DNA of 64,000 nucleotides from Pseudobdellovibrionaceae bacterium (GCA_019637955.1 JAHBUS010000001.1:744001-808000); one strand, 5' to 3'; shown: positions 17,391 through 26,390, counted from the stretch's first letter. The notes: a model not told the origin generated them from the letters alone. A program made the numbers and translations.

Positions 17391-19412
17391 ATGAAAAAAC
17401 TCTCGCTCCTGGCAGTCTCTTTGTTTTTAGCTGGCACCGCCCACGCGCAGATTCAGCCTTTTACCTGGGTCGACGGCGATCTTCGCGACAGCGCACAGAA
17501 CCCGGTGCTTGATGCCAACGTCACGATCAAAGCGACCATCAAGGTCAACTCCTGCGAAGTCTTTGCGGAAACTCACGTGAAAGACCTTTCGAACACGAAC
17601 GGCCACTACGCGATCAAGCTGGGTCAAGGGAGCCCAGTTCACAGTACGAACAGCTTCAGCACGGCCATGGATCCGACCAAGGGTGCCAACTGCTACCCCT
17701 CTGGCGTGACGAGCAACGGAATCCGTACCTTGACCATTCAGGCGACCCTGTCAAACTCGGACGTCATCACCGTTCCGGCTTTTGAACTGGGCTTCGCTCC
17801 GTCAACGACGGGCGTTCCCGAGTACTTGCAAACCAATTCGCTCGCAGCCCCCTATCATAAATTTCTGAACACCGCAGGAACCTACGGCGTGCAGGTCAAC
17901 GCTCCTTCGGGTTTGACCGCGAACTACATGTTGACCCTTCCGAATGATGTCGGCACCTACGGTCAAATGCTGACCACCGATGGAACCGGCGTCTTGAGCT
18001 GGAGCACGCCTTCAGGTTCACCCATCTCGGCGCTGACGTCAGGCGCGGGAATCAACATCACAAATTCGGCCGGGAACTACACCATTTCGTCGACCACGAC
18101 GGGCACCGTGATGAGTGTCTCGAGTGCGAATAGCGATTTGTCGGTTGCCACCTCCGCGACGACTCCCGTCCTTACGTTGAACACGGGGATCGGTGCGAAC
18201 CAAATCGTGAAGCTCAACGCAAGCGCCCAACTTCCGGCCGTCAGCGGCGCCAATCTCACGAACTTGAACGCCAACATGCTGACGAGCGGCACGGTCTCGC
18301 CGTCGCAATTGCCTGCGTTCACTGGTGATGTCACTTCCACGGGAGCCTCGGCGACGCTCACGTTGAACAATGTGCCCGTGACAAAAGGCGGAACTGGTGC
18401 GACCTCATTTGCCACCAACAAACTTGTCGCGAGTAACGGCACAGGCTCTGCGCTCGTCTCGACGAATTGCAATCTGAATGAGGTGATTTCGTTCGATGCT
18501 GGCGGCCAGATCGCCTGCCAAACGGTGTCCGCCCTGATGAGTGGCGTGTCGATCTCAACACTCCAAGCCTTATCCAATAGCCCCACGGCGTATGGGTCCT
18601 CAGGCATCCTTCCTCAAGGGGCTCTTTTAAAAGTGAAGAATAGCGCCACCATTGACAATAGCGCCTCTTCGCTTGCTTTCGAGGTGAACAACTCGAGCGC
18701 CACTTTGCAGAGAGCTTGGGTTTCGGCCGTCGCCAACAGTTCGGGTTACGCCCCGACGATTGCGCTTGGAAGCATGAGCAGCGTCTCGACGTACCAGGAG
18801 TATATGCGAGTCACGCCGAACGGCGTGGGCATCGGGACGGCTATCGACCCGATCTTCAACCTGCAAGTGAAAAATGTCGCTGGTGGTAGCGCAACCATCG
18901 GTATTGACCGGCCCGCAGGCGCTATGGGGAGTGTCGTGTACACAACCAACAGCTTGAAACGTTGGACCGCAGGCGTGATTGGCAATACGGAATCAGGTTC
19001 GAACGTTGGATCCGCCTACGCGATCACGAGCTACGACGACTCGGGAGTGACGGCGACAAACCGTCTCACGATCGAACGCTCCACCGGCAGTGTTGGGATT
19101 GGAACAAGCACTCCGATGGCGCAACTCGATGTGGTCGGCACCGTACGGTTTGGGCAAGGTGAGGGAACTTCGATCCGGAGCATGGGCGTTTGCAAAGTCA
19201 CGAGCGGTAACTTCACCACGTCGCCCGCAAACTTCACTTGCACGGGCCTTCCAGCGACGGTTGACATCGCGATTTCCTGCAGCCCGAACCAGGCCGTTGG
19301 TGCGACCCTGATCCAATGCCGGGCCACCGGAACCGCCGATGGCATGTCCTGCTGGGCCTCAGGAACCGCCAACTCGATCGGCGTTTCTTGCATGTGGATG
19401 CGCACTCAGTAA
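17391..19412 (+). CDS. Secreted tail-fibre-like repeat protein
   Basis: 673 residues from the ATG at 17391, which has AAGGA 8 bases upstream; two earlier in-frame ATG codons (17382, 17385) lack good spacing. The signal peptide is MKKLSLLAVSLFLAGTAHAQ. The middle region has phage tail-fibre-type sequence (GANLTNLNANMLTSGT, then PVTKGGTGATS), and the C-terminal third has VGIGTSTPMAQLDVVGTV, typical of such fibres, then a Cys-rich cap with about seven Cys. There is no adjacent phage structural gene, so it is a chromosomal surface fibre rather than a prophage remnant. Proteins of this kind are common in Bdellovibrio-like genomes; the function is unknown. Confidence 0.7.
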   Translation: MKKLSLLAVSLFLAGTAHAQIQPFTWVDGDLRDSAQNPVLDANVTIKATIKVNSCEVFAETHVKDLSNTNGHYAIKLGQGSPVHSTNSFSTAMDPTKGANCYPSGVTSNGIRTLTIQATLSNSDVITVPAFELGFAPSTTGVPEYLQTNSLAAPYHKFLNTAGTYGVQVNAPSGLTANYMLTLPNDVGTYGQMLTTDGTGVLSWSTPSGSPISALTSGAGINITNSAGNYTISSTTTGTVMSVSSANSDLSVATSATTPVLTLNTGIGANQIVKLNASAQLPAVSGANLTNLNANMLTSGTVSPSQLPAFTGDVTSTGASATLTLNNVPVTKGGTGATSFATNKLVASNGTGSALVSTNCNLNEVISFDAGGQIACQTVSALMSGVSISTLQALSNSPTAYGSSGILPQGALLKVKNSATIDNSASSLAFEVNNSSATLQRAWVSAVANSSGYAPTIALGSMSSVSTYQEYMRVTPNGVGIGTAIDPIFNLQVKNVAGGSATIGIDRPAGAMGSVVYTTNSLKRWTAGVIGNTESGSNVGSAYAITSYDDSGVTATNRLTIERSTGSVGIGTSTPMAQLDVVGTVRFGQGEGTSIRSMGVCKVTSGNFTTSPANFTCTGLPATVDIAISCSPNQAVGATLIQCRATGTADGMSCWASGTANSIGVSCMWMRTQ

Positions 19413-19428
19413 CGGGTGAGCTTGACCT

Positions 19429-19459
19429 GTCCCGAGAGCCCCCCTTATTCTCTCGGGAC
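19429..19459 (+). promoter_or_regulatory. Perfect 10-bp hairpin directly before the ABC-F start codon
   Basis: GTCCCGAGAG (19429-19438) and CTCTCGGGAC (19450-19459) are perfect complements around an 11-base C-rich loop. The ATG begins 3 bases after the stem. No normal Shine-Dalgarno sequence is free between stem and start, and no T-run follows, so this is not a standard terminator. It could control translation initiation of the ABC-F gene. Confidence 0.55.
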
Positions 19460-19461
19460 TT

Positions 19462-21288
19462 ATGAACCTTCTTCAGCTCCAGCGCGGCTCCAAGCATTTT
19501 GGCACCAAAGTCCTCTTTGACGGGGCGAGCTTTGCTTTGCAAGAGGGTGAACACGTCGGCGTGATCGGGCCGAACGGCGCCGGAAAAACCACACTGTTTA
19601 AAATCCTGGCCGGGCAAGACTCTCTCGATGCCGGCGAGATCACGCAGTCCTCAACGCTGCGTCTGGCTTATCTTGAGCAAGAGGCGGAGTGGCCGCTCGA
19701 TGTGTCGGTCGAAAATTTCTTGATCGAGAACTGCCGCAAACCTATTTGGGAGCTCAAGCAACTCGGGCTCGAGCTCGGCCTCACCGAAACTCATTTTCAA
19801 TCTCCGCTGAGATCTTTGAGCGGCGGCTACCGCATGCGCGCCAAGCTCCTGTCGATGATCGGCCAAGAGCCCAATCTCATGCTCCTCGATGAGCCGACCA
19901 ACTTTTTGGATCTCGAGAGCGTGATCGCGCTCGAAAGATTTTTGCAAAATTACGAGGGCGCGTTTTTGCTGATCTCACACGACCGCGAGTTTTTGCGGCG
20001 TACGACCGAGTCTACTCTCGAAGTCGAAGGTGGCGACATCACGAAATTTCCGGGCCACATCGACGATTACTTCGAGCAAAAAACGGAGCTGCGCCAGCAG
20101 CTCGAAGCTCAGGCCGCCAATCTCGAAGCCAAGCGCAAGCACCTGCAGGCCTTTGTCGATCGCTTTCGCGCCAAGGCCACCAAAGCCAAACAAGCCCAGA
20201 GCCGCATGAAGCAGCTCGACAAGATGGAAAACATCGAGATCAAAGATCTGCCGGTTCGCAGCCACATCAAGATCCCCGCCCCGTCGCACACGGGACGCGA
20301 GATTCTCAAGTTGGTGGATGCCGATCTGGGCTACCCCGGAAAAACGGTTCTCAAAAATGTTCAGCTCAGCCTCGAGCGCGGCGTTCACCTGGGCGTGGTC
20401 GGTCACAACGGCGCGGGCAAATCGACCCTTCTCAAATCGCTGTCAGCCACGCTGCCTTTGCTCAAGGGTGAGCATAAGCTAGGCTATCAGGTGAGCCTCG
20501 CTCTGTATTCGCAGCACTCCACCGAGCAGCTCAACGTCAATGATAGCGTCATCGAGGCCCTGCAGAGCGCGGCTCATCCCGACTGCCTGGCGCAAGACAT
20601 CTTGAACATGGCCGGCTCGCTGCTTTTTTCGGGAGATGACATTCATAAGAAAGTTCGCGTGCTCTCGGGGGGCGAAAAGTCGCGCGTCGCGCTCGGGCAG
20701 ATTTTGCTCAAGCGCTCGCCATTGCTTCTTCTCGATGAACCGACAAATCACTTGGATTTTGAAACGGTCGAAGCCTTGACCGAGTCGTTACGAGCTTACG
20801 CGGGGACCATTATCGTTGTGAGCCACGATCGCAGTTTCATCGGGCGCGTGGCCACGCAGGTGCTCGAGATTAAGAATCAGCGGCTCGACCTTTATCCAGG
20901 CACCTACGACGAGTACGTCTGGAGTCTGCAAAAAGGAAGTTGGGGGACCGAGACTGCGAATTCCGAACCGGCGAAGTCTCAACGATCAGGTCCTGCTCAA
21001 GAAAGCATCAAATTCAATTACCGTGACCGCATCAAAGAGATCAACGGGCGTATCAAAGAACACGGCCGCAAGATCGTGAAAGTCGAAGAGATGATCCACA
21101 CGCAGTCGAAAAAGCGTGATCAGCTCACCCATGACCTTCTCTCGGCCCAAGGTGCCCAGGCGGCCACGCTCGCCAAAGACTTGAGTCAATGCTCGAGCGA
21201 GATTGAACGGCTTGAAGAGGACCTTCTGACACACCTCGAAGGACTCGACGCGGCCGAAAAAGAACTGCGAACGGTCCAGGATTCTTAA
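19462..21288 (+). CDS. ABC-F family ATPase (YheS/Uup-like)
   Basis: 608 residues with two ABC domains in one chain and no membrane segment. First: GPNGAGKTT, LSGGYRMRAKLL, LMLLDEPTNFLD and SHDREF. Second: GHNGAGKST, LSGGEKSRVALGQ, LLLLDEPTNHLD and SHDRSF. The linker (about residues 210-270) has the KATKAKQAQSRMKQLDKME element of the P-site tRNA interaction motif region, followed by the second domain and a C-terminal coiled coil (about 520-608). ABC-F proteins act on ribosomes, either in translation of difficult sequences or antibiotic protection. The linker looks closest to YheS. The leader contains a tight hairpin at 19429-19459. Confidence 0.88.
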   Translation: MNLLQLQRGSKHFGTKVLFDGASFALQEGEHVGVIGPNGAGKTTLFKILAGQDSLDAGEITQSSTLRLAYLEQEAEWPLDVSVENFLIENCRKPIWELKQLGLELGLTETHFQSPLRSLSGGYRMRAKLLSMIGQEPNLMLLDEPTNFLDLESVIALERFLQNYEGAFLLISHDREFLRRTTESTLEVEGGDITKFPGHIDDYFEQKTELRQQLEAQAANLEAKRKHLQAFVDRFRAKATKAKQAQSRMKQLDKMENIEIKDLPVRSHIKIPAPSHTGREILKLVDADLGYPGKTVLKNVQLSLERGVHLGVVGHNGAGKSTLLKSLSATLPLLKGEHKLGYQVSLALYSQHSTEQLNVNDSVIEALQSAAHPDCLAQDILNMAGSLLFSGDDIHKKVRVLSGGEKSRVALGQILLKRSPLLLLDEPTNHLDFETVEALTESLRAYAGTIIVVSHDRSFIGRVATQVLEIKNQRLDLYPGTYDEYVWSLQKGSWGTETANSEPAKSQRSGPAQESIKFNYRDRIKEINGRIKEHGRKIVKVEEMIHTQSKKRDQLTHDLLSAQGAQAATLAKDLSQCSSEIERLEEDLLTHLEGLDAAEKELRTVQDS

Positions 21289-21331
21289 CAAGTCCAGGCC
21301 TAACAGCCCAGAAAGTCTGACTGCATGACAC

Positions 21332-21361
21332 TTGGCAGTTTTGGTTTTTGTCCTCTATCCT
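21332..21361 (+). promoter_or_regulatory. Candidate sigma70-type promoter of the yceI-like gene
   Basis: TTGGCA (21332-21337) and TATCCT (21356-21361) are separated by 18 bases, matching the -35 and -10 consensus at 5/6 and 4/6 positions. The spacer is filled by the left arm of the inverted repeat at 21338-21385. Confidence 0.45.
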
Positions 21362-21385
21362 AATCCGGTTCACAAAAACCAAAAC
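21338..21385. promoter_or_regulatory. Perfect 14-bp inverted repeat upstream of the yceI-like gene
   Basis: GTTTTGGTTTTTGT (21338-21351) and ACAAAAACCAAAAC (21372-21385) are exact complements around a 20-base loop. The right arm ends just before GAAAGGG, the ribosome-binding site, and 14 bases before the ATG. It may be a DNA operator overlapping the promoter, or a 5' mRNA stem; the sequence alone does not decide. Confidence 0.6.
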
Positions 21386-21399
21386 GAAAGGGTTTTGAA

Positions 21400-22047
21400 A
21401 TGAAGACATTGGTCTCAATGGTACTGGCAACTGCACTGTTCGCGGCTCCTGCTTTTGCACAAACAAAAAAAGGCGTGAAGCCCGCTAAGAAAGACGGCGC
21501 TGCCGTCATGCTCAAAGTCGACACCGAAAAATCGGACGTCAAATGGACCGGCAGCAAAGTGTTGGTCAAATCCTCGCACACCGGCCACGCCAAATTGAAA
21601 TCGGGCGAAGTTGAGTGGAAAGACAACACCATCACCAAGGGCAATTTCGTGATCGACATGAACTCGATCGCCAATGAAGACCTCAAAGGAAATCCCAAGC
21701 AAGCGGACCTCGAAGGTCACTTGAAGTCTCCTGATTTCTTCGACGTTCAAAAATACCCCGAAGCCAAATTCGTGATCACATCGGTCAAAGCGATGCCGAA
21801 CCCTGGCACGGTTGGACCCACGCACGAAATCACGGGCGATCTGACTTTGAAAGGCGAGACCAAATCGGTCACCTTCCCCGCTTCGATCAACAAACTCGAA
21901 AACGGCGCGGAAGCCAACGCCAACTTCAAAATCGACCGCACTCTCTGGAACGTGAAATACGGTTCGGATAAGTTCTTCACCGGTCTCGGCGACAAAGTGA
22001 TCGCCAACGACATTGAAATCGCTTTGAAAATCATCGCGACCAAGTAA
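21400..22047 (+). CDS. YceI-family periplasmic protein
   Basis: 215 residues with a signal peptide (MKTLVSMVLATALFAAPAFA). The mature domain is a YceI-like lipocalin-type barrel: VDTEKSDVKWTGSKV near the start, GNFVIDMNSI, LEGHLKSPDFFDVQKYPEAKF, GDLTLKGETKSVTFPA and an FKIDRTLWNVKYGS end. YceI proteins bind polyisoprenoid or amphiphilic ligands in the periplasm and are often stress-induced. The gene stands alone between a candidate promoter with a strong inverted repeat and a bidirectional terminator (22066-22097). Confidence 0.9.
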   Translation: MKTLVSMVLATALFAAPAFAQTKKGVKPAKKDGAAVMLKVDTEKSDVKWTGSKVLVKSSHTGHAKLKSGEVEWKDNTITKGNFVIDMNSIANEDLKGNPKQADLEGHLKSPDFFDVQKYPEAKFVITSVKAMPNPGTVGPTHEITGDLTLKGETKSVTFPASINKLENGAEANANFKIDRTLWNVKYGSDKFFTGLGDKVIANDIEIALKIIATK

Positions 22048-22065
22048 GCGTTCCGTTTTTCAAAA

Positions 22066-22097
22066 GAAAAAAGCCGCGGACAACCGCGGCTTTTTTT
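22066..22097. terminator. Bidirectional intrinsic terminator
   Basis: AAAGCCGCGG and CCGCGGCTTT pair around an ACAA loop, with a T-run on the plus side and an A-run (T-run on the minus strand) before it. It serves the convergent yceI-like and NPD genes. Confidence 0.9.
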
Positions 22098-22119
22098 ATT
22101 TCTGAATCTGAATTTTGAC

Positions 22120-23628
22120 TTAAGCGCGCATCTCGAAGGAGTTCAAAAAACCGGGTTCTTCCGCACGTGCGTGCACGACGCCAAGACGCAGTTCACGAAT
22201 CACGTCCCCGGCCGAGAATGACGGTCCCTTTTTTTGGAAACGCTTCAAGTTCACGATGTCATCGCCCGCCGTCATGATCTCGGCTTCTTGATAGCCGCTC
22301 TCTTGATTTTGGCCCATGCCGACGCCCGCGAACAGACCATTGCAGAGGCACTTGCGGCCCTTGGTCTCTTCAAGCAGTCCGCCTTTTTTCAGGTACGCAT
22401 CGATCGGCTCGGCCGCGCAGCGCAGACCCACGTCTCCCGCCTCGGTCTTGTAAGCCGAACGCAAGTAACCGAGATCGCATTTACGAGGGCGCGCCTCGTA
22501 GACCTTTTCGTCCCAGAGAGTATCGGACTTCATCACGACCTTGAACGGAAACCCGCTGGGGGAAGCGAGCGGATCGGTGAACACTTTTAAAGGTTCATTT
22601 TTATAAACGGACTCGAGAACCGAGGTCTTGGCAAAGTCGCCCAGGCCCGATTCGTCGCAAAACGCGAACGCGGTTCCGACTTGAACGCCGGTCGCACCGA
22701 GGGCGAGCGCCTCTTTGACTTTCTCGGGGGTGCCGCAAGAGCCCGCCAACCAAAACGGCAGGCCCATTTCGACAAATTTGGCGAAATCGACCTCATCGCG
22801 CTGACCGTAGACCGGTTGACCTTGGTCATCGAGCTGCATCTGCCCACGCGGAGGCGCATTGTGGCCTCCCGCGGTCCAGTGCTCGATCACGAAACCATCG
22901 ACATGACCCGTGGATTTTTTCATCAAGTTGAGCGCCAGCACCGCCGACGACACGATCGGCAGAAACTTCGGACGCTTCAATTCGGGCATCGACGAGAGAT
23001 CAAAGAACTCACGAGGGTTGAACCGAACCCGGAAATCGTCTTCAGGGCCCGCGCCCTCGACGGGAAGCTTGAGACTGGCTTCGTCGTGCTTGGCGAAGAG
23101 ATCCAGCACGCCCGGAATCTCACGCGGAATTCCCGCCCCCATCAAAACGTAGTCGACGCTCGCAAGCATCGCCCCGTAAATGCTGGGCAGATTGGGCAAA
23201 ATGATTTTTTCGAGAAGGTTGATGCCGACTTTACCATCGTGTCCTTCTTTGGCGAGCCAGACTTCGACGAAGTTCGCGGCGACCGTGAGGTGCACAAGAT
23301 CTTTCGTGTACTTCGCCGAAAACATCGGGCTGCGCTTGTAGGGCGCGCCCCCACGGCCATTTTCAAGGAAGTAACGCTTCAAGATCGTTTCGGTGATGTC
23401 GCGGAAAGGAAAGGCCGCTAAGGCCCGGCGGCAGTGCCCACCGTCATCGCCATCTTGCAGCCGGCGGATCAAAACCGAGTTCATGCAGGTGCCTGAAACC
23501 ACGCCCATCTCGCCTTGAAGCGCGACAGATCGGGCCAGGACCCAGTTGGAAACTCCGATGCCCATCCCGCCCTGGATGATCATGGGTTGGCGGTCCGAAG
23601 AGGCCTTTGTGTGAACTTTTTCTGACAT
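22120..23628 (-). CDS. NPD/nitronate monooxygenase-type FMN enzyme
   Basis: 502 residues, longer than typical nitronate monooxygenases (about 320-380) because of a C-terminal extension. The TIM-barrel features are PMIIQGGMGIGVSNWVLA, GVVSGT, VLMGAGIP, IEHWTAGGHNAPPRG, WLAGSCGTPEKV and ALALGATGVQVGTAFAFC, the FMN-binding phosphate loop. The C-terminal part has several Cys (RKCDLGY, GLRCAAEP, KCLCNGL). Family members oxidise nitronates or serve as PfaD-like enoyl reductases; the exact substrate cannot be assigned. The start at 23628 gives the family-typical short N-terminus; the gene is divergent from the small gene at 23750. Confidence 0.75.
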   Translation of the reverse strand: MSEKVHTKASSDRQPMIIQGGMGIGVSNWVLARSVALQGEMGVVSGTCMNSVLIRRLQDGDDGGHCRRALAAFPFRDITETILKRYFLENGRGGAPYKRSPMFSAKYTKDLVHLTVAANFVEVWLAKEGHDGKVGINLLEKIILPNLPSIYGAMLASVDYVLMGAGIPREIPGVLDLFAKHDEASLKLPVEGAGPEDDFRVRFNPREFFDLSSMPELKRPKFLPIVSSAVLALNLMKKSTGHVDGFVIEHWTAGGHNAPPRGQMQLDDQGQPVYGQRDEVDFAKFVEMGLPFWLAGSCGTPEKVKEALALGATGVQVGTAFAFCDESGLGDFAKTSVLESVYKNEPLKVFTDPLASPSGFPFKVVMKSDTLWDEKVYEARPRKCDLGYLRSAYKTEAGDVGLRCAAEPIDAYLKKGGLLEETKGRKCLCNGLFAGVGMGQNQESGYQEAEIMTAGDDIVNLKRFQKKGPSFSAGDVIRELRLGVVHARAEEPGFLNSFEMRA

Positions 23629-23646
23629 GTTCCACGAATACAGAAT

Positions 23647-23675
23647 TTGACAGGCAATTGAAACAAAAATAGAGA
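23647..23675 (+). promoter_or_regulatory. Possible sigma70-type promoter for the gene at 23750
   Basis: A perfect TTGACA (23647-23652) is followed after 17 bases by TAGAGA (23670-23675), a weak -10. It lies in the 121-base divergent gap and would give a leader of about 65 bases. Confidence 0.35.
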
Positions 23676-23749
23676 GGTTTTGGGCGCAAATCAGGGTTTA
23701 AAACTCAGTTATTTGTCGCGCCACAACATGATCCTGGGAGTGCGTGCTC

Positions 23750-24244
23750 ATGAATTCCACAATCCAAGAACAGCTCAAAACCGTCCGTCATCACTTGCAC
23801 ACCCTGCACTCGGCGTTCTTGGAGTCGCTCCGCTACCGCTACGAAATCAAAAAGGGCCAGCCCGTCAACGCCTACGCTTGGTTCCACGTGGTTACGCAGG
23901 ATCCCGAGTACACTTGGATCAAACCCTTCAATGAAATCGTGATGGATTTGGACATCCTTCTTGAAAATGGAACCGCCACGGACCAAGACGCGTCGGCGGT
24001 GCGCTCCGAGTTGGATGCCCTTTTCACCCCCGGCGAGGCCAATCCGTTCGGCGCGAAGTTTCTTGAAATTCTAGTGAACGATTCGGACTTGATGATGAAT
24101 TATCACCGTTTCAAAGCCATCCGCGACAAACTCGGACTCGTCAGCCCGATGGGCGAGACGCCGTCGGAGATGCGCCTGCGATGGCGCTCGCAGAACCAGA
24201 TCAACAGTCGTGCCTCGGCACGCAAACAAACTCAAGACGATTGA
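23750..24244 (+). CDS. Conserved hypothetical cytoplasmic protein
   Basis: 164 residues from the ATG at 23750, which has GGGAG 9 bases upstream (the in-frame GTG at 23744 is too close to it). It is mostly helical, with no signal peptide or membrane segment, and several aromatic residues in a NAYAWFHVVTQDPEYTW block. No family recognised. The 3' end overlaps the convergent membrane protein gene by 13 bases. Confidence 0.6.
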   Translation: MNSTIQEQLKTVRHHLHTLHSAFLESLRYRYEIKKGQPVNAYAWFHVVTQDPEYTWIKPFNEIVMDLDILLENGTATDQDASAVRSELDALFTPGEANPFGAKFLEILVNDSDLMMNYHRFKAIRDKLGLVSPMGETPSEMRLRWRSQNQINSRASARKQTQDD

Positions 24245-24939
24245 GCCTTGGGTTCTCGGCGCGATTCCAACCGCCAGAGAACTTCGCACAAGAAGTAGGT
24301 GCTGAGCGCACCAAAGATGTGCCATAAAAAATGCGTGCCCCACGGAAAGATCTCGCCCGCGCGCAAGTCGATCTGCCTGAAAAAAAGAGCGATGGCGATC
24401 AGCACGCCCGAAATCAAAAAAGGCAACCGCCGAAAATCCGGATGACGAGAAAAGACCAGAGCCGCGATCAAGACATTGAGCGCGAGGGGGACGTAGAAAA
24501 GCGTGCCTTGCACCGGCGACCCCGCCGGTAGCCACCACTTGACCGTCAAAAACAGAGCCTGCACGACGAGCATCAAAAACACGCCCGTCACGACCTTGCC
24601 GCTTCGGTACCAGAAGTAAAAAGCAACCACCTGACTGATCACAAGAATCGGGACAAAATCGAGATAATACCAAACATCCCAAGAGCGCATCCCGTGGTAC
24701 AGAACGCCGCCGATAAAGCCGCCCGCGAGCAGCGGCAAACAAAGGAGAAAGAGCGGCGGTTTGCGACGCGCGCGCAGCAGACGCCAACTAAAAATGAGGA
24801 GGACCGGCAAAAAGAGCAAGTTGCTCCAGGTGTTGAACGGCTCGAACCAAAAGCCCGGCTCGCGCGATTGCAAGCGCATTTGTGTTTCGGCGTAAAGTGG
24901 GCCTGAATCTTGGGGAAATCCGTTGTTCATGTGTCTCAT
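24232..24939 (-). CDS. Seven-TM CREST/alkaline ceramidase-like membrane protein
   Basis: 235 residues from the ATG at 24939, preceded by GAGGTG at 9 bases. About seven membrane segments. The motifs fit the CREST superfamily (alkaline ceramidase, PAQR): EPFNTWSNLLF near the N-terminus, a middle His (GGVLYHGMRSWDVWYYLDFVP, with Asp) and a C-terminal GTHFLWHIFGALSTYF with two His. These Ser/Asp/His residues form the zinc amidase site in characterised members. Hydrolysis of a membrane amide lipid is plausible but the substrate is unknown. A longer reading to 25044 is possible but has no signal. Confidence 0.6.
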   Translation of the reverse strand: MRHMNNGFPQDSGPLYAETQMRLQSREPGFWFEPFNTWSNLLFLPVLLIFSWRLLRARRKPPLFLLCLPLLAGGFIGGVLYHGMRSWDVWYYLDFVPILVISQVVAFYFWYRSGKVVTGVFLMLVVQALFLTVKWWLPAGSPVQGTLFYVPLALNVLIAALVFSRHPDFRRLPFLISGVLIAIALFFRQIDLRAGEIFPWGTHFLWHIFGALSTYFLCEVLWRLESRREPKAQSS

Positions 24940-25072
24940 TTTAAAACACACCTCACGTTGCCGTCTAGAAATGAACTCGACAGTGACCAGGTTCTCATCA
25001 CTCAAATCCATCACGCTGGCCAGGACCTGGCGCGCACGTTGCACCTCTTAACTTCAGTTGGGGGATCTCATC

Positions 25073-25621
25073 GTGAGAAAATTCAAGCATTTAGCAGTCG
25101 CGTTTGGTGCCGGTGTCTTGGTTCTGTTCTTTCAGAACTGTGCCCAGCAAAAAGGTCTCGACGAGAGCGCCGATGTGACCAGCCAGGTTGTGGTGAAAGC
25201 CCGTCTCGATGACAGCGAAGCCACGCCGGTCTTGGACCCCTTCGAAGTGCGCGACGAAAAAGCCCTTTACGTCGATTTCGGCCGTCTCCGTCTGGAGCTC
25301 GAATCGGGATCGATTTTGTCGCATCAAGATTTGGCCCATCCCATCGCTCACTTGACTCCTGACGAGCACCAGGCCTTGAAAGACTTGTTTATGGGTTCGG
25401 TGATTGTGCGCGGAGATGTTCTGGATCCCAAGCCCGACCAAGTTTGCGTCATGCTTTACGTTGAGCCCTACGCGATTCTGACGACCGAGGCCGCTTCTTA
25501 CGACATGGGTTCGGGTTCGAAGTGCGCGCCTCTGGACCTTTATAAGCTTGAGAGCAAGTCCCGCTCGGGCCTGAAGCAGTTCCTGACCGCCTTGCAATCG
25601 CGCTTGGCGGACCAGCTCTAA
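25073..25621 (+). CDS. Lipoprotein with FQNC-type lipobox
   Basis: 182 residues from a GTG start with GGGGGAT upstream. A hydrophobic signal (AFGAGVLVLFFQNC) ends in FFQNC; the F-x-N-C variant departs from the enterobacterial L-A/S-G/A-C consensus but is frequent among Bdellovibrio-like lipoproteins. The mature part has two later Cys (DQVCVMLYV, SKCAPLDLY) and no recognised domain. Its stop abuts the convergent PilZ gene stop directly (TAATTA). Confidence 0.6.
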   Translation: MRKFKHLAVAFGAGVLVLFFQNCAQQKGLDESADVTSQVVVKARLDDSEATPVLDPFEVRDEKALYVDFGRLRLELESGSILSHQDLAHPIAHLTPDEHQALKDLFMGSVIVRGDVLDPKPDQVCVMLYVEPYAILTTEAASYDMGSGSKCAPLDLYKLESKSRSGLKQFLTALQSRLADQL

Positions 25622-26347
25622 TTATTTCATCACATTTACGATCTGATCGCGAAAATGGCGCGGAAGCCTCTCGATATTCGAGAGGAACCGGCGCGCCTTC
25701 GCGATGGGCGGTCCCATCTCTCCTTGAATTTGGTGTGAGGCCTTGACGCTGATTTTCTCTTTGCGGTCATCGCCCACCTTTCCGTATCGGAACGCGGTTC
25801 CATCATGGCTGAAGTGGTGGCCGCGAAAGACAAAGTGAAAACGCAGGATCTTGTCATCATCGCTCACAAAATACAGTTCGCGGCCTTCGGGAGAAAAGAA
25901 CCACCACGCCTCGCCGTCATCGACCTTGGCCAGCAGGGTCGAATCGACCAGATGAAGCGAGCCTCCTTCGAGTTCGATATCGAAGGTTTTGAGCAAGAAC
26001 GTGCGCCACACCTCCGTGTCGGCGGCGATGCGAGTCCCGATCACCGAAGGCCCCAGGCGCACGATCTCAATCTGAGTTTGGAAGGTGTCGCCCTCATGGG
26101 AGAACGTGACCGGGTATATCTCGCCGGGCTGAACGACCGGAAAACCCGCCGACTGAAAACCGATCCCGGTTTCTGAAACGTCTTTGGCGGTCAGTTCAAA
26201 AATGTCCTCGCCTTTTTGCAGACGGCACGCCAGGTCCTGGGGCTTTTGCAGAAAAATACGGTGCGCGCGCTCCTGCAGAATGCGCTGATCGAGCTCGGCT
26301 TCGAGATTCAATCCCAAAATCGACGAGAACTTCTTCAAAAAACTCAT
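25622..26347 (-). CDS. PilZ-domain protein
   Basis: 241 residues from the ATG at 26347 (AAGG upstream). Residues 25-125 look like a PilZ domain: a basic QERAHRIFLQKPQDLACRL segment, the D-x-S-x-x-G motif (Asp56, Ser58, Gly61), and a GEIYPVTF ... VRLGPSVIGTRI barrel strand. PilZ domains bind cyclic di-GMP through RxxxR plus DxSxxG; here the RxxxR spacing is not clear, so binding is uncertain. The C-terminal 100 residues match nothing I recognise. It is cytoplasmic, with no signal peptide. Confidence 0.65.
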   Translation of the reverse strand: MSFLKKFSSILGLNLEAELDQRILQERAHRIFLQKPQDLACRLQKGEDIFELTAKDVSETGIGFQSAGFPVVQPGEIYPVTFSHEGDTFQTQIEIVRLGPSVIGTRIAADTEVWRTFLLKTFDIELEGGSLHLVDSTLLAKVDDGEAWWFFSPEGRELYFVSDDDKILRFHFVFRGHHFSHDGTAFRYGKVGDDRKEKISVKASHQIQGEMGPPIAKARRFLSNIERLPRHFRDQIVNVMK

Positions 26348-26390
26348 GCCCACCGCCTTGTGTGCCCTCATTCTCTCGAAGCCCAAATAA

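Noticed and set aside
17391-19412. Prophage tail-fibre module
   Set aside because: The tail-fibre-like gene has a signal peptide and its neighbours are a lipoprotein and an ABC-F gene; no other phage gene is present.
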